Made by a program: the position numbers and the translations under genes
Notes under the pieces: model-generated
The model's input: only the letters and a program-made list of their open reading frames with translations
The model's database searches: none
Told to the model about the DNA's origin: nothing
Assembly (NCBI GenBank): GCA_009760855.2
Contig: WPIO01000002.1
Span: forward strand, 1-64,000
Origin: Cristatella mucedo
Lineage: Eukaryota; Bryozoa; Phylactolaemata; Cristatellidae
DNA length: 64,000 bases
Direction of reading: 5' to 3'
Part shown: piece by piece, positions 1-9,655 of the stretch
How the letters are laid out: the number at the start of each line of letters is the position of its first letter
How positions within the stretch are numbered: position 1 is the first letter of the stretch

Positions 1-214
1 GTTTATCAGAAGCTTCACAGATTTCTATAAGAACTCTAACAAACGAACTATCTAAATCTGGAATAAGTTTATCAAGAGAGTTTCTAATTATACGTAGATC
101 ATTTCCTTTTAGTTTTTGAAGACAGATCTTTACAGCCATATCTCTGGATTGTTCACAGCTTAGAATTCTCGAAACGTCCATTTCTATATAAGTAGAAATA
201 TTTTTATAATTCAT
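1..214 (-). CDS. ORF downstream of polymerase, runs off window edge
   Basis: A reading frame of 71 codons starts with ATG at 214-212 and stays open to base 1, so its C terminus is outside the window. The visible part is rich in I, L, D, S and K and looks alpha-helical, with segments such as MDVSRILSCEQSRDM and NDLRIIRNSLDKLIPDLD. A second ATG lies 12 codons in. Its first 11 nt overlap the end of the acidic ORF (425..204) in another frame, an arrangement typical of compact viral or plasmid genomes. I do not recognise the family. Because it follows the polymerase in the same direction, it probably belongs to the same element. Whether it is still intact cannot be judged from the visible part. 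Confidence 0.5.
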   Translation of the reverse strand, partial: MNYKNISTYIEMDVSRILSCEQSRDMAVKICLQKLKGNDLRIIRNSLDKLIPDLDSSFVRVLIEICEASDK

Positions 215-425
215 TTTCTTCATTTACATAATCACTTCGAAATGGAGGTATGTCATCAGCTTCAGTGTAAAAAGTAAAGTCGTCTTCAGCAGACTCAAAA
301 CCGGATTTGGATTCGGATTCGGATTCGGATTCAGGTATATAATCAGGATCTTCGGATTCTGTATCTGATATTGACTCCATATCCATAGAGCTTTCTTCAA
401 GTTTTAAAAACTCTGAATTTTCCAT
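204..425 (-). CDS. 73-residue acidic ORF of the virus-like element
   Basis: The frame runs from ATG at 425 to TAA at 206-204. The protein is very acidic, with an ESESESES tract around residues 33-40 and many D and E residues throughout. It contains no cysteine, signal peptide or membrane segment, so it is probably disordered. The ESES tract is encoded by a short GAATCC-type microsatellite (about 306-335 on the plus strand), which may have expanded. It starts 146 nt after the end of the polymerase frame, and its stop region overlaps the start of the next ORF. Function is unknown. Acidic low-complexity proteins occur in many DNA viruses, but nothing specific can be claimed. Confidence 0.45.
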   Translation of the reverse strand: MENSEFLKLEESSMDMESISDTESEDPDYIPESESESESKSGFESAEDDFTFYTEADDIPPFRSDYVNEENEL

Positions 426-571
426 TCCTATAGTAATTAAATTATTTTGTTAATATACTTTTCTTAATTGTATTGACTTCTTTTTCTCCAAACCATTTTG
501 CTCTTGGTTCTTTTCATTCTCTTTCAGTATCAACTGGTTTTATTTTACTCACAACTTCTTCCTTTTCGCTT

Positions 572-1477
572 TCAATCTTTCGTTTGGGCATTTATACTAG
601 TATTAGAAAAACATTTAATACATTTTCCAGCGCTCTCTTCTATTCTATAATGACCGTATGCATAACTACAACAACCACAATCTAACCAGTAACGCTTTGA
701 TTCAAATGCTGACAGCGCTCTTTTTTTAAGTTTCTTTGTAATAATATTGTGTTTACTTTGTGTCATACGGTAGAAATCTCTATCAAGTGTCTCATCAAAG
801 TCTTTGGTATCAAGATCACCAATGTAAATTTTTTCATTTGCTCTAGACAACCATTGAATGTATTCACTATGTGTTATCTTTGAATTCCTAATTACTTCTT
901 TTGGAACACCCTTTGCTTTCATAATTGGTCTAATAGAAGAAGCAGAACATAAATTTGGCCTTAAAGCAATGAATTCATCAATCTTTTCCCCATCCATTTC
1001 ATCTTTGAATTTACCAAACTCGTCTTTATGAAACCAATCTTTAATATCAAACATCTCTTTCTCAAAGTTTTCACTTTTATTATCAACAACTAATGAATCA
1101 GTATCAGTGTATAATAAACTTAATCTATCAATAAACTTAGTCTTCAAAGTGTCATAGTAAAACTTTTGCATATGTAATTTTGATAAATCAAGAAATGCAA
1201 CGCCTATAAACATTGGTTTGTTTAGAAGTGTAGTCTTTCTCGAATGTTCGAAACCAACTAGACTTTTATCAAAGCATCTAATTCCTTTAAGCCTAGGATC
1301 TCTCATTAGTTTATTATACAACGAATCACTCTTATCAGTCCCCGTATTTACTAACCTAACACACGTTCTGTTTTCTACGTTCTCACATGTCCTTCCAAAG
1401 ATTTGACACATAAAGATTTCTTTTGAAACTATCACCTTTACGTTCAAATTAAATCTTTTTCTCTGCACATATATCAA
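572..1477 (-). pseudogene. Type-B DNA polymerase, C-terminal part (palm motif C and C-terminal region)
   Basis: The 301-codon frame (including overlap with the upstream frame) carries the C-terminal half of a viral/organellar-type family-B DNA polymerase. The palm motif C is seen as YTDTDSL about 120 residues in, preceded by a motif-B-side stretch (FGRTCENVENR) and a helix with KFYYDTLKTKF. Near its end the segment SKHNIITKKLKKRAL followed by AYGHY matches the usual C-terminal signature of Polinton/adintovirus-like polymerases. Both motif-C aspartates are present. The frame differs from that of the N-terminal part (1449-2819), so the gene is broken by a frameshift in the 1449-1477 overlap. 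It ends with two CxxC-like pairs (CGCC, CIKC). The break could be a real mutation or a sequencing error. Confidence 0.8.
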
Positions 1478-2819
1478 TGAATGGTTTTGCCCAAGGTTCT
1501 TGATTGAATTTATATACTTTATGTATTTTACTTGGAATCAAACCTTTACTAACAACAAATTGAAAGTACCTGTAGTGTGTTAGATAATTAGTTTTATTAT
1601 TAAAATCACAAATCAACTTTGATACAGTACATGGGCCTGATGAAAACTTTTGTTGGTATCTTGAAAACTCAGAAGTATCAACAACCCTACTTTCAGGACA
1701 AAGTGGATAATCATTATGTAAATCATGTAATTCCTTTGGATACTCTAAATCACATAAGACAAATATTCCTGTTTCAGAATCTTCGTGTAGTGACATTATT
1801 TTTTCAAGTGACCAATTACTTAAATTATCTTCAATAGGTTCTGAAATAGGTAAGTGCCACATCATAACAGTTGGATATAAACTTGTTGCATCCCAGTACA
1901 TAATATGATTATTGTCACTAGCCTTACAAAGTCTTTTACTTACTTGACAGACACCACCTCTTATTGATTCTTTAAACTTTTGATATAGTTGTAAATCTCC
2001 TTCATTTTTACCTAATAAATTTATAGTACATTTGGTATAAAACAAAGTACGATACCATGCATAATGTGGTGCAGATAGATAATGAGCAGGATCTAGTTTA
2101 AATAATTCAATAAAACTGTTTCTATATGCTTCGTAAGAGTCAGCAAGAAGTGTAACATCTGCATATAAATAAATATCATGGTAATCTCCTAAATCTTTCA
2201 TATTAAAAAGTTTAAATACATTTAATGCATGATCATAGTCTTCAGTAGTAATACCTCTATCAAAAGTAAGTTTACTATTGAATGCTTTGATCTCTGGAAT
2301 TTTGTTTTCATTGAATTTATCAAAAGAATCCATATACTCGTAAGGATAAACTCCTTTTCTTGTTATAGCATCTTTGAGAACATTAACATCAATGTCTGGA
2401 TATAATGTTTTAAGGACACCAATTTTAATGTCAAAGTTTGAATTTGCTTTCTTTAATGAAGTAACAATATCACTTAAACCATTATTCATAAAATTAAAAG
2501 AATCTTTAAACTCGAAATTCTCAAATGACATTGACATATAGTTCCCCATATTATGTGCAACAGGCTTACAATCAAGACCAAATGCTGACATTCCTTTTAC
2601 AATCAAATGAGAATCATACCCTTTCAAGTTGTGAATAAAGATTGGAAGTTTCCAGCTAATTTTTTTGAATCTAACGAGTGAATTACAAAGTTTATGTGCT
2701 GCTCCTCTAAACTTACCTGTAAAATGGCAATGATCTCCTACTTTAAACTTTCCATTTACATCATTAAATTCTTTTGTACAAATCCAACATTTTGTAGAAT
2801 CTTTAAATTGCTTATTGAT
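1449..2819 (-). pseudogene. Type-B DNA polymerase, N-terminal and exonuclease part
   Basis: The frame is open from just after an in-frame TAA (2822-2820) to a stop at about 1449. An N-terminal zinc-like segment shows CWIC followed by GDHCHFTGKFRGAAHKLC, as in Polinton/adintovirus-like polymerases. Next come the exonuclease motifs HNLKGYDSH (Exo II-like) and YLYADVTLLAD (Exo III-like), and then palm motif A as DATSLYP. The catalytic aspartates are therefore present. No good start codon is visible, and upstream (2820-2866) the frame is closed, so the 5' end is truncated or frameshifted close to the 2866-3000 hairpin. It overlaps the C-terminal frame (572-1477) by about 29 nt in a different frame. 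In the family this protein replicates the element; this copy is probably inactive. Confidence 0.8.
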
Positions 2820-2865
2820 TTATGTTCAAATAAAAACCAAAGGAGAAAATCTTTAGTGTTGGAGG

Positions 2866-3000
2866 AAAAGTACACTTTTAGGACAGTTTCCTTTTTAGGA
2901 CAATTTCCTTTTTAGGACATCGAATGTGAACGTAGTGAACATGAGGTGTCCTAAAAGGGGAATTGTCCTAAAAGGGGAATTGTCCTAAAAGGGTACTTTT
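2866..3000. repeat. 54-bp-arm inverted repeat made of 17-bp tandem units
   Basis: The left arm is 2866-2919, the right arm 2947-3000, and the loop is 27 nt. By direct base comparison 48 of 54 positions pair. Each arm holds about three copies of a 17-bp unit (right arm: tgtcctaaaaggggaat, twice complete). Five of the six mismatches would be G-U pairs in an RNA transcribed from the plus strand. It lies just upstream of the truncated polymerase frame. Confidence 0.9.
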
Positions 3001-4419
3001 ACTACAACGAGCGTAGTAGCTGTGACGCGGAGAGCACGAAAATTTACTCATTTCTTGTACTTGCTTTCATCACAGTTTGGCTACTTCAATATCGAGGATT
3101 ATTCCTTGATGCTCTGCGTGCGGGGGCCCAATTCTCGCTGGCTGGAAATGCTGTTGGGGGGCCCCAAGACATCGTGAGCCACAGCTGGCTTGGCTGCAAT
3201 GGCCAGTGATCCCGCCATGTTAGCTGTGTCAGCTTGGACTGAAAAGATGTGAGAGTTCGAGATAATGGTGTCGCTGCAAATTTCGAGCCATCGTTACAAT
3301 CCTAAGGTATGACCGTGATTCATTTAAATGCTCGTGGTTATACCAGTTTTTGCATTCAATAATCGAGCGAGCAGGTCGCCACGCCAAGATTGTCATCAGG
3401 GGCATACAACTCTGCGATGAGAAAGGACTAGCAGTGAACTTATGTGTTGCTTCAAAGAACATGAAATACATTCAACCCAATGTCATCTTCTTAGAGGTTG
3501 TGTTGCAATATAAGTTGGTTGCTGCTGAATATGCGATCTGTGTGTTCAAGGCTGTCTGCAGCCAGACTTATAGTATGAGTTGTTCTTTAGCCTGGTCCAT
3601 TAGTGGCTTCCTGAGGACCAGTCATTTTCTTGGTGAGGGGACAAGAAGCAGTATGCCATGGTGATAAGTCGAGGTCTTGACAGAGACACAATACTCAAAA
3701 TGACCAGCTAAGCGTTTTGAAATAAGTCCATACCAGTAAATTGTTCTTGCCATACAACCTGCATTGTTCCATTCCGGGCTGTAGATACTTGTGTAGTTTC
3801 GCTGGTCCAAAGAATAATTGCGATCCAGTCCAATCTATCCACCATTTCCTAAATAAGCATCGCCCAATTTTACACTATAGTCAATGTTTTTCCCGGTTTA
3901 TTAATAAATTCCTTGCAATCGCCGATGCGAAATCTCGCATAAATGGCCTCCGGATGCCGTCAGGCCAGTTTCTCGGCACTTGCGAACTGTGACCCGTCCC
4001 TCATTTCCAATATAAGCGGAGCGAAGTTGCGGCAGCCCTGACTCTGCAATACATTTTAGCCTGATCTAGCTCATGATCCGACTCTGCAGCAACCGGTTGG
4101 CCATGCAATGCAGGCAAAATTCAGTCGGGATTGTCGGACACCTGGTGATCACTACCTGCTCCAAAGAAGCCTCCACCCCAGTGTAGCAGACAGCACAAGT
4201 ATACACAGACAGAGTCCTCTAAAGGTGCTATGGGGTTAAACACAGACTAAATTCTTTGCCACTGTGCACGTGAGTGCTCAGTCTCACGCAGACGGCCCCT
4301 GTCACAGAGTTTCCCGGCACATTTGAACAGCTATTATCATGCTATTTTCAAAATAATTTGTGAACTGCTGCGTTTCTCAAGTCCAAGTTACGGGTAACGT
4401 TGCTTTTGACTCACGATGC
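3001..4419. other. No recognised gene
   Basis: Base composition changes to near 50 percent GC after the hairpin. Short frames occur on both strands (for example 3350-3664 plus, 104 residues), but none shows a recognisable motif or splice context. I see no tRNA, microsatellite or known repeat here. Confidence 0.5.
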
Positions 4420-4765
4420 CCGCCTGGCTTGGTTCCTCTGCACCTAGCTGAACTGCTGTACCAGTGTACCAGTTGCAGCCTCTTCGTGCCATCAGGTCCC
4501 TTATGGACAATAAATTAGCTGCTCCATTCCTCCGCTTAAAGACCGTTGGCGACAGAAGCTTTAGCTCTGCAGGTCCTAGACTGTGGAACTCGCTTCCACA
4601 ATTCTTGCGAAACGACAACTACTCTCCTGCTGCCAACTATGGCTCATCCTTTTCAGTGGTTCTGAGCGGCTACTTCCATGCTACTCACTACCTCAAATGC
4701 TCTCCTGACTCGGCTATGCTTCCCACTTTCTCTTTGTTGCGTGATACGCTGCTTAGTGAACGAAA
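4420..4765 (+). mobile_element. LINE-B fragment, end of ORF2
   Basis: The translation contains DNKLAAPFLRLKTVGDRSF and SSAGPRLWNSLPQFLRNDN, the C-terminal end of a non-LTR retrotransposon ORF2. It matches the LINE-B copies at 32852-33325 (plus), 30715-31290 (minus) and 49331-49885 (minus). The copy is 5'-truncated and loses similarity near 4745, before the ACATT tail. Confidence 0.75.
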
Positions 4766-5310
4766 TTTCGCGCAATTTCTTTCGAGCCTAGTTATTCAAA
4801 TGGTCCCTAGCATGGCGGCCAATCAATTCGATTGGCCAGAACGAGTTCGAGGCTTCGCCCCGCCGAGCCGCTCCTCTCCGTTAACAGGACTCCGTGAGCA
4901 GATCCGGAAAGATTGTTTATGGCACGGCAATGCTTTTAGTGGTTCCCCGCCTAATTTATTGCCACTTCTCTTAAGCACATAAATGGCGTGCATAACGTTT
5001 GCCTAAAAGTAAATGAGAAGTAATTTGCTAAGCTTAAACATCATTCTCGTCTGAGAAAAATGATCAAACGACGCGATTGAATAGGCTATCACCTATTTGC
5101 TGCTGCGGTCCTTGCGCTGAAAACCGAAAGGTCCTCATGCTAAAGGAACTGACGACCGAATTGATAAGGATTATTAAAAGCGTCGACATATACAATTTCA
5201 CCGCCTGCACAATAACCATGTTCTTGCTGTATCGCTAGCAATTTCTGACTTCCAGCATATAGTCACCACAAATGACGGATGCTAAATTCCGTAAAATATG
5301 TATATGTGTA
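4766..5310. other. No recognised gene
   Basis: Moderately CpG-containing sequence between a LINE-B fragment and a SINE. No supported coding region or repeat was seen. Confidence 0.4.
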
Positions 5311-5496
5311 AATATATAAATAAATAAATCCTGGCCGATTAAACAGCCTCTTTTGCATAGCGACAGAAGAGCCTTTACGGTTGTCACCACCGCTTGCAGT
5401 GGCGATAGAGGATCGCCCACCGCAGGATTCGAACCCACGACCTCGGTGCCGAGGTCGTGAAGAGCAACTGCCTTACCTAGTGAGCCATTACAGCTC
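5311..5496 (-). mobile_element. tRNA-derived SINE
   Basis: On the minus strand this reads as a tRNA-like head with a B-box-like GGTTCGAATCC, a central body (gccactgcaagcggtggtga) and an A/T-rich tail made of ttta units. The same unit recurs at 8466-8650, 23743-23925 and 52977-53150 (plus), and in degraded form at 31612-31740 (plus), 39890-40040 and 42150-42295 (minus). The head abuts the outer end of the 5497-5987 inverted-repeat arm. Confidence 0.8.
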
Positions 5497-5987
5497 AAAA
5501 TGTTTGGCAGAAGACATCCACGCAGTATTGCAATTAACATAAATTTGACAATTTAAGAGTTTTAAGAAACCACGGCAAAAATACTACCACAAGATTGGAT
5601 TACAATGAGAGAGAAATAAATGTATTAAACTGTGCACGCTGTCACGTTGGTTAACATACTAGGTGCAAAAGAACGTGACAAATTAGCTTGCTTGTTGGTT
5701 TAGGTGGGGTGTGAAAACAGCTGCGATTTTTGTAGGATATTTTCATGAAAGCATTATCATGACACGATGAAGTGAGAATTTTTGGATGTGCCATGTATTC
5801 CCATCAAGAAAGGGGCATCTGAAATGACTAAGTTGACGAGCTTATTTTGGGAATTTTAAAGGTTTGAGACTTCTGGTGTTTTGCACATGCACAGACATGG
5901 ACCGTACCTAGATTGAGAACGTGCATAACAACGTTAGCTCAGTTAGAGCAAGAAGTCAGCCGAATAGGACTCGCAATCAGAAAAAGA
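5497..5987. repeat. Left arm of a 491-bp inverted repeat
   Basis: The reverse complement of 7602-8092 matches this segment with only scattered differences and small indels. Shared landmarks include ccacggcaaaaatactacca, gaaaacagctgcgatttttg and gaccgtacctagattgagaa. No coding frame is apparent in the arm. The arms may be the long terminal inverted repeats of a DNA transposon, or a recent inverted duplication. Confidence 0.9.
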
Positions 5988-6012
5988 TATGGGAGCACTG
6001 AGAAGTAGGATT

Positions 6013-6013
<1 letters not shown>

Positions 6014-6077
<64 letters not shown>
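6014..6077. repeat. (TA)n microsatellite
   Basis: About 30 uninterrupted TA units lie in the spacer of the long inverted repeat, just inside its left arm. Confidence 0.98.
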
Positions 6078-6080
<3 letters not shown>

Positions 6081-6304
6081 CTATCTCAAATATCATACTC
6101 TTTCTAAAATGTATCTCAGCAACCATATTGTAATTTCTTTAGTAGTCATCGAGAGTTTTAAGCATGCTAATTTGAGTATGCATTGCCATAGGCTTGACAT
6201 GGCTCGAAGAAAAGCAAATTTTCGAAGACGTGGTGGTTGGAAGGAAATATCCATCCAACTGTTTTCTAATAAACAAGAAATTAAATACTTAATTCAATAA
6301 GCAC

Positions 6305-7449
6305 GTGTCAAGGTCTCTCCATCTTGCTGATGCGATTGCCAAGCACAATCTAGGATTTCACTTCTATGCGGATGACAAGCAGTTGTACTTTTGCTTTGAT
6401 CCCTCCCAGCCTTTGAGCACCTCGAATTCTCTCAACTCAATTGCTGCATGTATTGATGACATCCGCACATGGATGGCAGCAAATTTTCTTAAACTAAACG
6501 ATGATAAAACTAACTTACTAGTTTTGGGCAAACCCGGTGCGATTCAGAAATTGGAAAGGCTGACGCTCAAAATAGGCTCTGACAGCATATCTCCTGTGGA
6601 ATCAGCTCGAAATCTAGGTGTCATATTCCAAAGCGACCTCTCGTTAGACGACCACATCAGCTCCACAGTCAAGTCTGCGTACTTTTAGCTACATATCATT
6701 GCTAAAATTCGGGGTTGTTTAGATAAGCATACCACGTCTAAGTTGGTCCATACATTTGTGACATCCCGTCTTGACTTCGGTAACTCACTGCTTGCTGGCC
6801 TACCGGCATGTGCAGTCAGGCGATTACAGCTGGTGCGAAACTCCGCAGCTAGGCTTGTCTGTCGTGAGCGTCGCAGTTGCCACATCACAACACTCCTCGC
6901 CGACCTGCACTAGCAACCAGTCAAGCAACGGATCAACTTCAAGGTTTTGTCGCTCACTTTTAGGTCATTTCATTCTTTGGCTCCAGCCTATCTCTCAGAT
7001 CTACTCCCCTACAAGGGCAAGCATCGTACCACCCGCTTTTCGGAATCCAAAGGTCTACCAATACCTCGTACAAACCTCAAATCTTTTGGAGACCGTGCAT
7101 TTAGTTCGTATGCTCCCAAAGCCTGGAACTCACTCCCGACTTGCGTCAGAACATCCCCTGACTTGACCTCATTTAAAAAAAAACTTAAAAACACACTTAT
7201 TTAGGTCAGCATTTAGTGGGTCCCTGTGATTTGTCCTTCATGTGCTTATGCGTGCTGACACTGTGCATGCTGCCACTAACCACATTTACATGCTGACCCT
7301 GTGAGTGTCACCCCTAACCATGTTATTCATGTTGTTCACCATTTAATTGCGTTTCCCTTGGCAGCAAATGTAAAGTGCTTAGAAAGAGATTGAGTTCTCT
7401 GAGGGCGCTTTATCAAGTGCATTATTATTATTATTATTATTATTATTAT
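6305..7449 (+). mobile_element. LINE-A copy: reverse transcriptase part to (ATT)n tail
   Basis: The first part encodes the reverse-transcriptase catalytic box FYADDKQLY and the downstream segment AANFLKLNDDKTNLL typical of the L2/CR1/Rex1 group of non-LTR retrotransposons. After a stop and a frame change at about 6688 it continues to NLKSFGDRAFSSYAPKAWNS near the ORF end (about 7204). The 3' UTR ends in a stem-loop (aaagtgctta...gggcgcttt type) followed by ATT repeats at 7424-7449. The copy is 5'-truncated, frameshifted and dead. It sits inside the spacer of the 491-bp inverted repeat. Confidence 0.9.
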
Positions 7450-7601
7450 CATAAGGTGTTTACTGTTCTACTTTTCAAAATGCATGCACTAACGGGTTAT
7501 ATTTTTCATTATTCCAGTGTACAATTTTAAGCGCATTCAAAGTCACATTGATTTTATCGTCCCAATCACTTCCAACGCAGTTTTATACGGCGCTGCAACT
7601 C

Positions 7602-8092
7602 TCTTTTTCTGATTGCGAGTCCTATTCGGCTGGCTTCTTGATCTAACTGAGCTAACTTGTTATGCACGTTCTCAATCTAGGTACGGTCCATGTCTGTGCA
7701 TGTGCAAAACTCCAGAAGTCTCAAACCTTTAAAATTCCCAAAATAAGCTCCTCAATTTAGTCATTTCAGAGGCATTTTCTTGATGGTAATGCATGGCACA
7801 TCCAAAAATCCCCAGTTCATCGTGTCATGATAATGCTTTCATGAAAATATCCTACAAAAATCGCAGCTGTTTTCACACCCCACCTAAACCACCAAGCAAG
7901 CTAATTTGTCACGTTTTTTTGCACCTAGTATGTTAACCAACGTGACAGCGTGCACAGTTTAATACATTTATTTCTCTCTCATTGTAATCCAATCTTGTGG
8001 TAGTATTTTTGCCGTGGTTTCTTAAAACTCCTAAGTTGTCAGATTTGTGTTATATGCAATACTGCGTGGATTTCTCGGGCTAAGCATTGTAT
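7602..8092. repeat. Right arm of the 491-bp inverted repeat
   Basis: This is the inverted copy of 5497-5987. Similarity is strongest between the cagaaaaaga-type inner end and the atccacgcagtattgc outer end (8056-8071 as complement), and fades by about 8092. The left arm is cut by a SINE at 5496, so the original repeat may have been longer. Confidence 0.9.
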
Positions 8093-8465
8093 GCCTTTTC
8101 AGCCTTACTTTTTCTAATTTATTAGCACTGGGTACCTTTTCTGACATCCCCAAAAAAGGCTGGAAAGGGAAGTTACAGGAATATATCTATCTGAAACATC
8201 CATGCACATAAATAAAGGCAATCGCAGTCCGCGAGGATAGTACGCTTAGCAAAGTTCCTTAAAATTAGTTAGAAGCCTGGTCGTAGGGAAAGGGGCCAAC
8301 AGACTCTGACCTAACTCTTTGGGCCACTCGGAGTGGGCGAGTCAGAGAAGCTTGGCCCGCCCGATATGCCGCCTCGCTCGACAGTTGATTGCGATTATTT
8401 ATTACTAAAAAGATCAAGATCTGGCTCCGCCTTAGCTTAATCGCGGCTGCGCCTACGTTTAGATA
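8093..8465. other. No recognised gene
   Basis: Sequence between the right inverted-repeat arm and a SINE. It has no counterpart outside the left arm, which suggests an insertion here or a deletion on the left. Confidence 0.4.
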
Positions 8466-8650
8466 GCCGTGATGGCACCCTAGTTAAGGCGAACTAGGTA
8501 AGGCGGTTGTTTTCCACGACCTCAAGTCCAGAGGTCGTGGGTTCGATTCCTGCGGTGGGCGATCCTTTAATAGCCACTGCAAGCGGTGGTTATAGCCGTT
8601 AATGCTCTTCTGTCGCTATACAAAAAGAGTCTGTTTAATCCGCATGTATT
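8466..8650 (+). mobile_element. tRNA-derived SINE
   Basis: The tRNA-like head carries a B box GGTTCGATTCC at 8540-8550, followed by the body with gccactgcaagcggtggtta and ctcttctgtcgctatac. The head has an internal partial duplication (taaggcgaactaggtaaggcgg). It is oriented as the mirror image of the SINE at 5311-5496. Confidence 0.85.
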
Positions 8651-9195
8651 TCTATAGATACAATATAAAAAATATTCTTTCACTATACTACATGAAGCGA
8701 CGCAGTGGGCAACTGGGCGGGCTGCATTTTATACAATGGTGAGAGCAAACGCTTTGCATATCATATCGTCGTTCCATCAACGTCAAACTTATTCGACCTT
8801 TTGCAACATTGGCATCACGCTGCAACGTAATGTGATCTAGCTTCTAGTTAAGTCACTAGAAGAATGCCAAGCAGTGTAGGCGATGAATCTAAGGATGCGC
8901 ACTACATATGACCTCAATGACAATGATAACCCAAGAATGGTGATAAAGCTGATTGCCAGCACATCCCGTAGAGAAAGAACAAAATAATTTCCTGGCGCTT
9001 AAAATTTCAGGCAGAAAGATGCTATTTTCACGAGTCTGCGTAGCTGCAGAACTAGAGCCTAATCCCCCGCAGATCTGGCAGTTTCCACGTCCAATAATTC
9101 TACAAGATATCTGCATGAATGGCCACCTATTGAGCTGCGTGCAAGACAGTGATACACCCCAAGTGCGTCGTCTCAAATAAAGAGCTGAAGAACCT
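8651..9195. other. No recognised gene
   Basis: Short frames are present on both strands (for example 8953-9180 plus), but there is no motif, splice context or repeat that I can support. Confidence 0.35.
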
Positions 9196-9655
9196 TCGCC
9201 TCAAACTGAGCTTGCCGCTGATTCGTTTCATGCAAACTTGTTATAGTTTCTCTCTCGTGTACAAGATTCTAAATGCCTCGTCACATTCAAGTCCTTTGGA
9301 GTCCGTTCGTTGCTTTAGTTCGTTTGCTCCCAAAACCTGGAGCATACTTCCGACTTGCATCACGACATTCTCTGACTTGACCATATTTAAAAAGAGACTA
9401 AAAACGCATCTATTTATCCCAGCATTCAGTGGGGCCCTGCGATTCGTCCTTTGTGTGCTTATGCCGGCTGACACTGTGCAAGCTGCCGCTAACCAAACTT
9501 GCGTGCTGACCCTGTGCTTGACACCTCTAACCATGTTATGCTTGCTGTCTTTGAGCATGCTACCCCGAACCGCTCGATCATGCTTCCTTGGCAGCAAATG
9601 TAAAGTGCCTAGAAAGAGATTGCGTTTTCTGAGGGCGCTATAACAAATGTATTAT
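9196..9655 (+). mobile_element. LINE-A 3' fragment, diverged
   Basis: The ORF2 end is seen as SFAPKTWSILPTCITTFSDL, then KKRLKTHLFIPAFSGAL. It is followed by the family 3' UTR and the stem-loop (aaagtgcctagaaagagatt), ending in a short ATT tail near 9655. Many substitutions show an old copy. Confidence 0.8.

Larger units (their letters stand above)
1..3000 (-). mobile_element. Polinton/adintovirus-like element, fragment
   Basis: This AT-rich, intron-less stretch carries three minus-strand reading frames in one direction: a broken type-B DNA polymerase, an acidic ORF and an ORF running off the left edge, plus a large hairpin at the polymerase 5' side. The compact layout, with an 11-nt overlap of the last two ORFs, is like that of a DNA virus or a self-synthesising transposon and unlike the exon-intron structure elsewhere in the window. 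A protein-primed or viral/organellar type-B polymerase next to small ORFs is known from Polinton/Maverick elements, adintoviruses and linear plasmids. No integrase, ATPase, protease or capsid gene is visible here, so the assignment rests on the polymerase. The element continues to the left of the window. Its right boundary is inferred to be near 3000, where base composition changes. Confidence 0.7.

Noticed and set aside
3350-3664. 104-residue plus-strand frame
   Set aside because: No motif, no splice context and an overlapping antisense frame; not supported as a gene.
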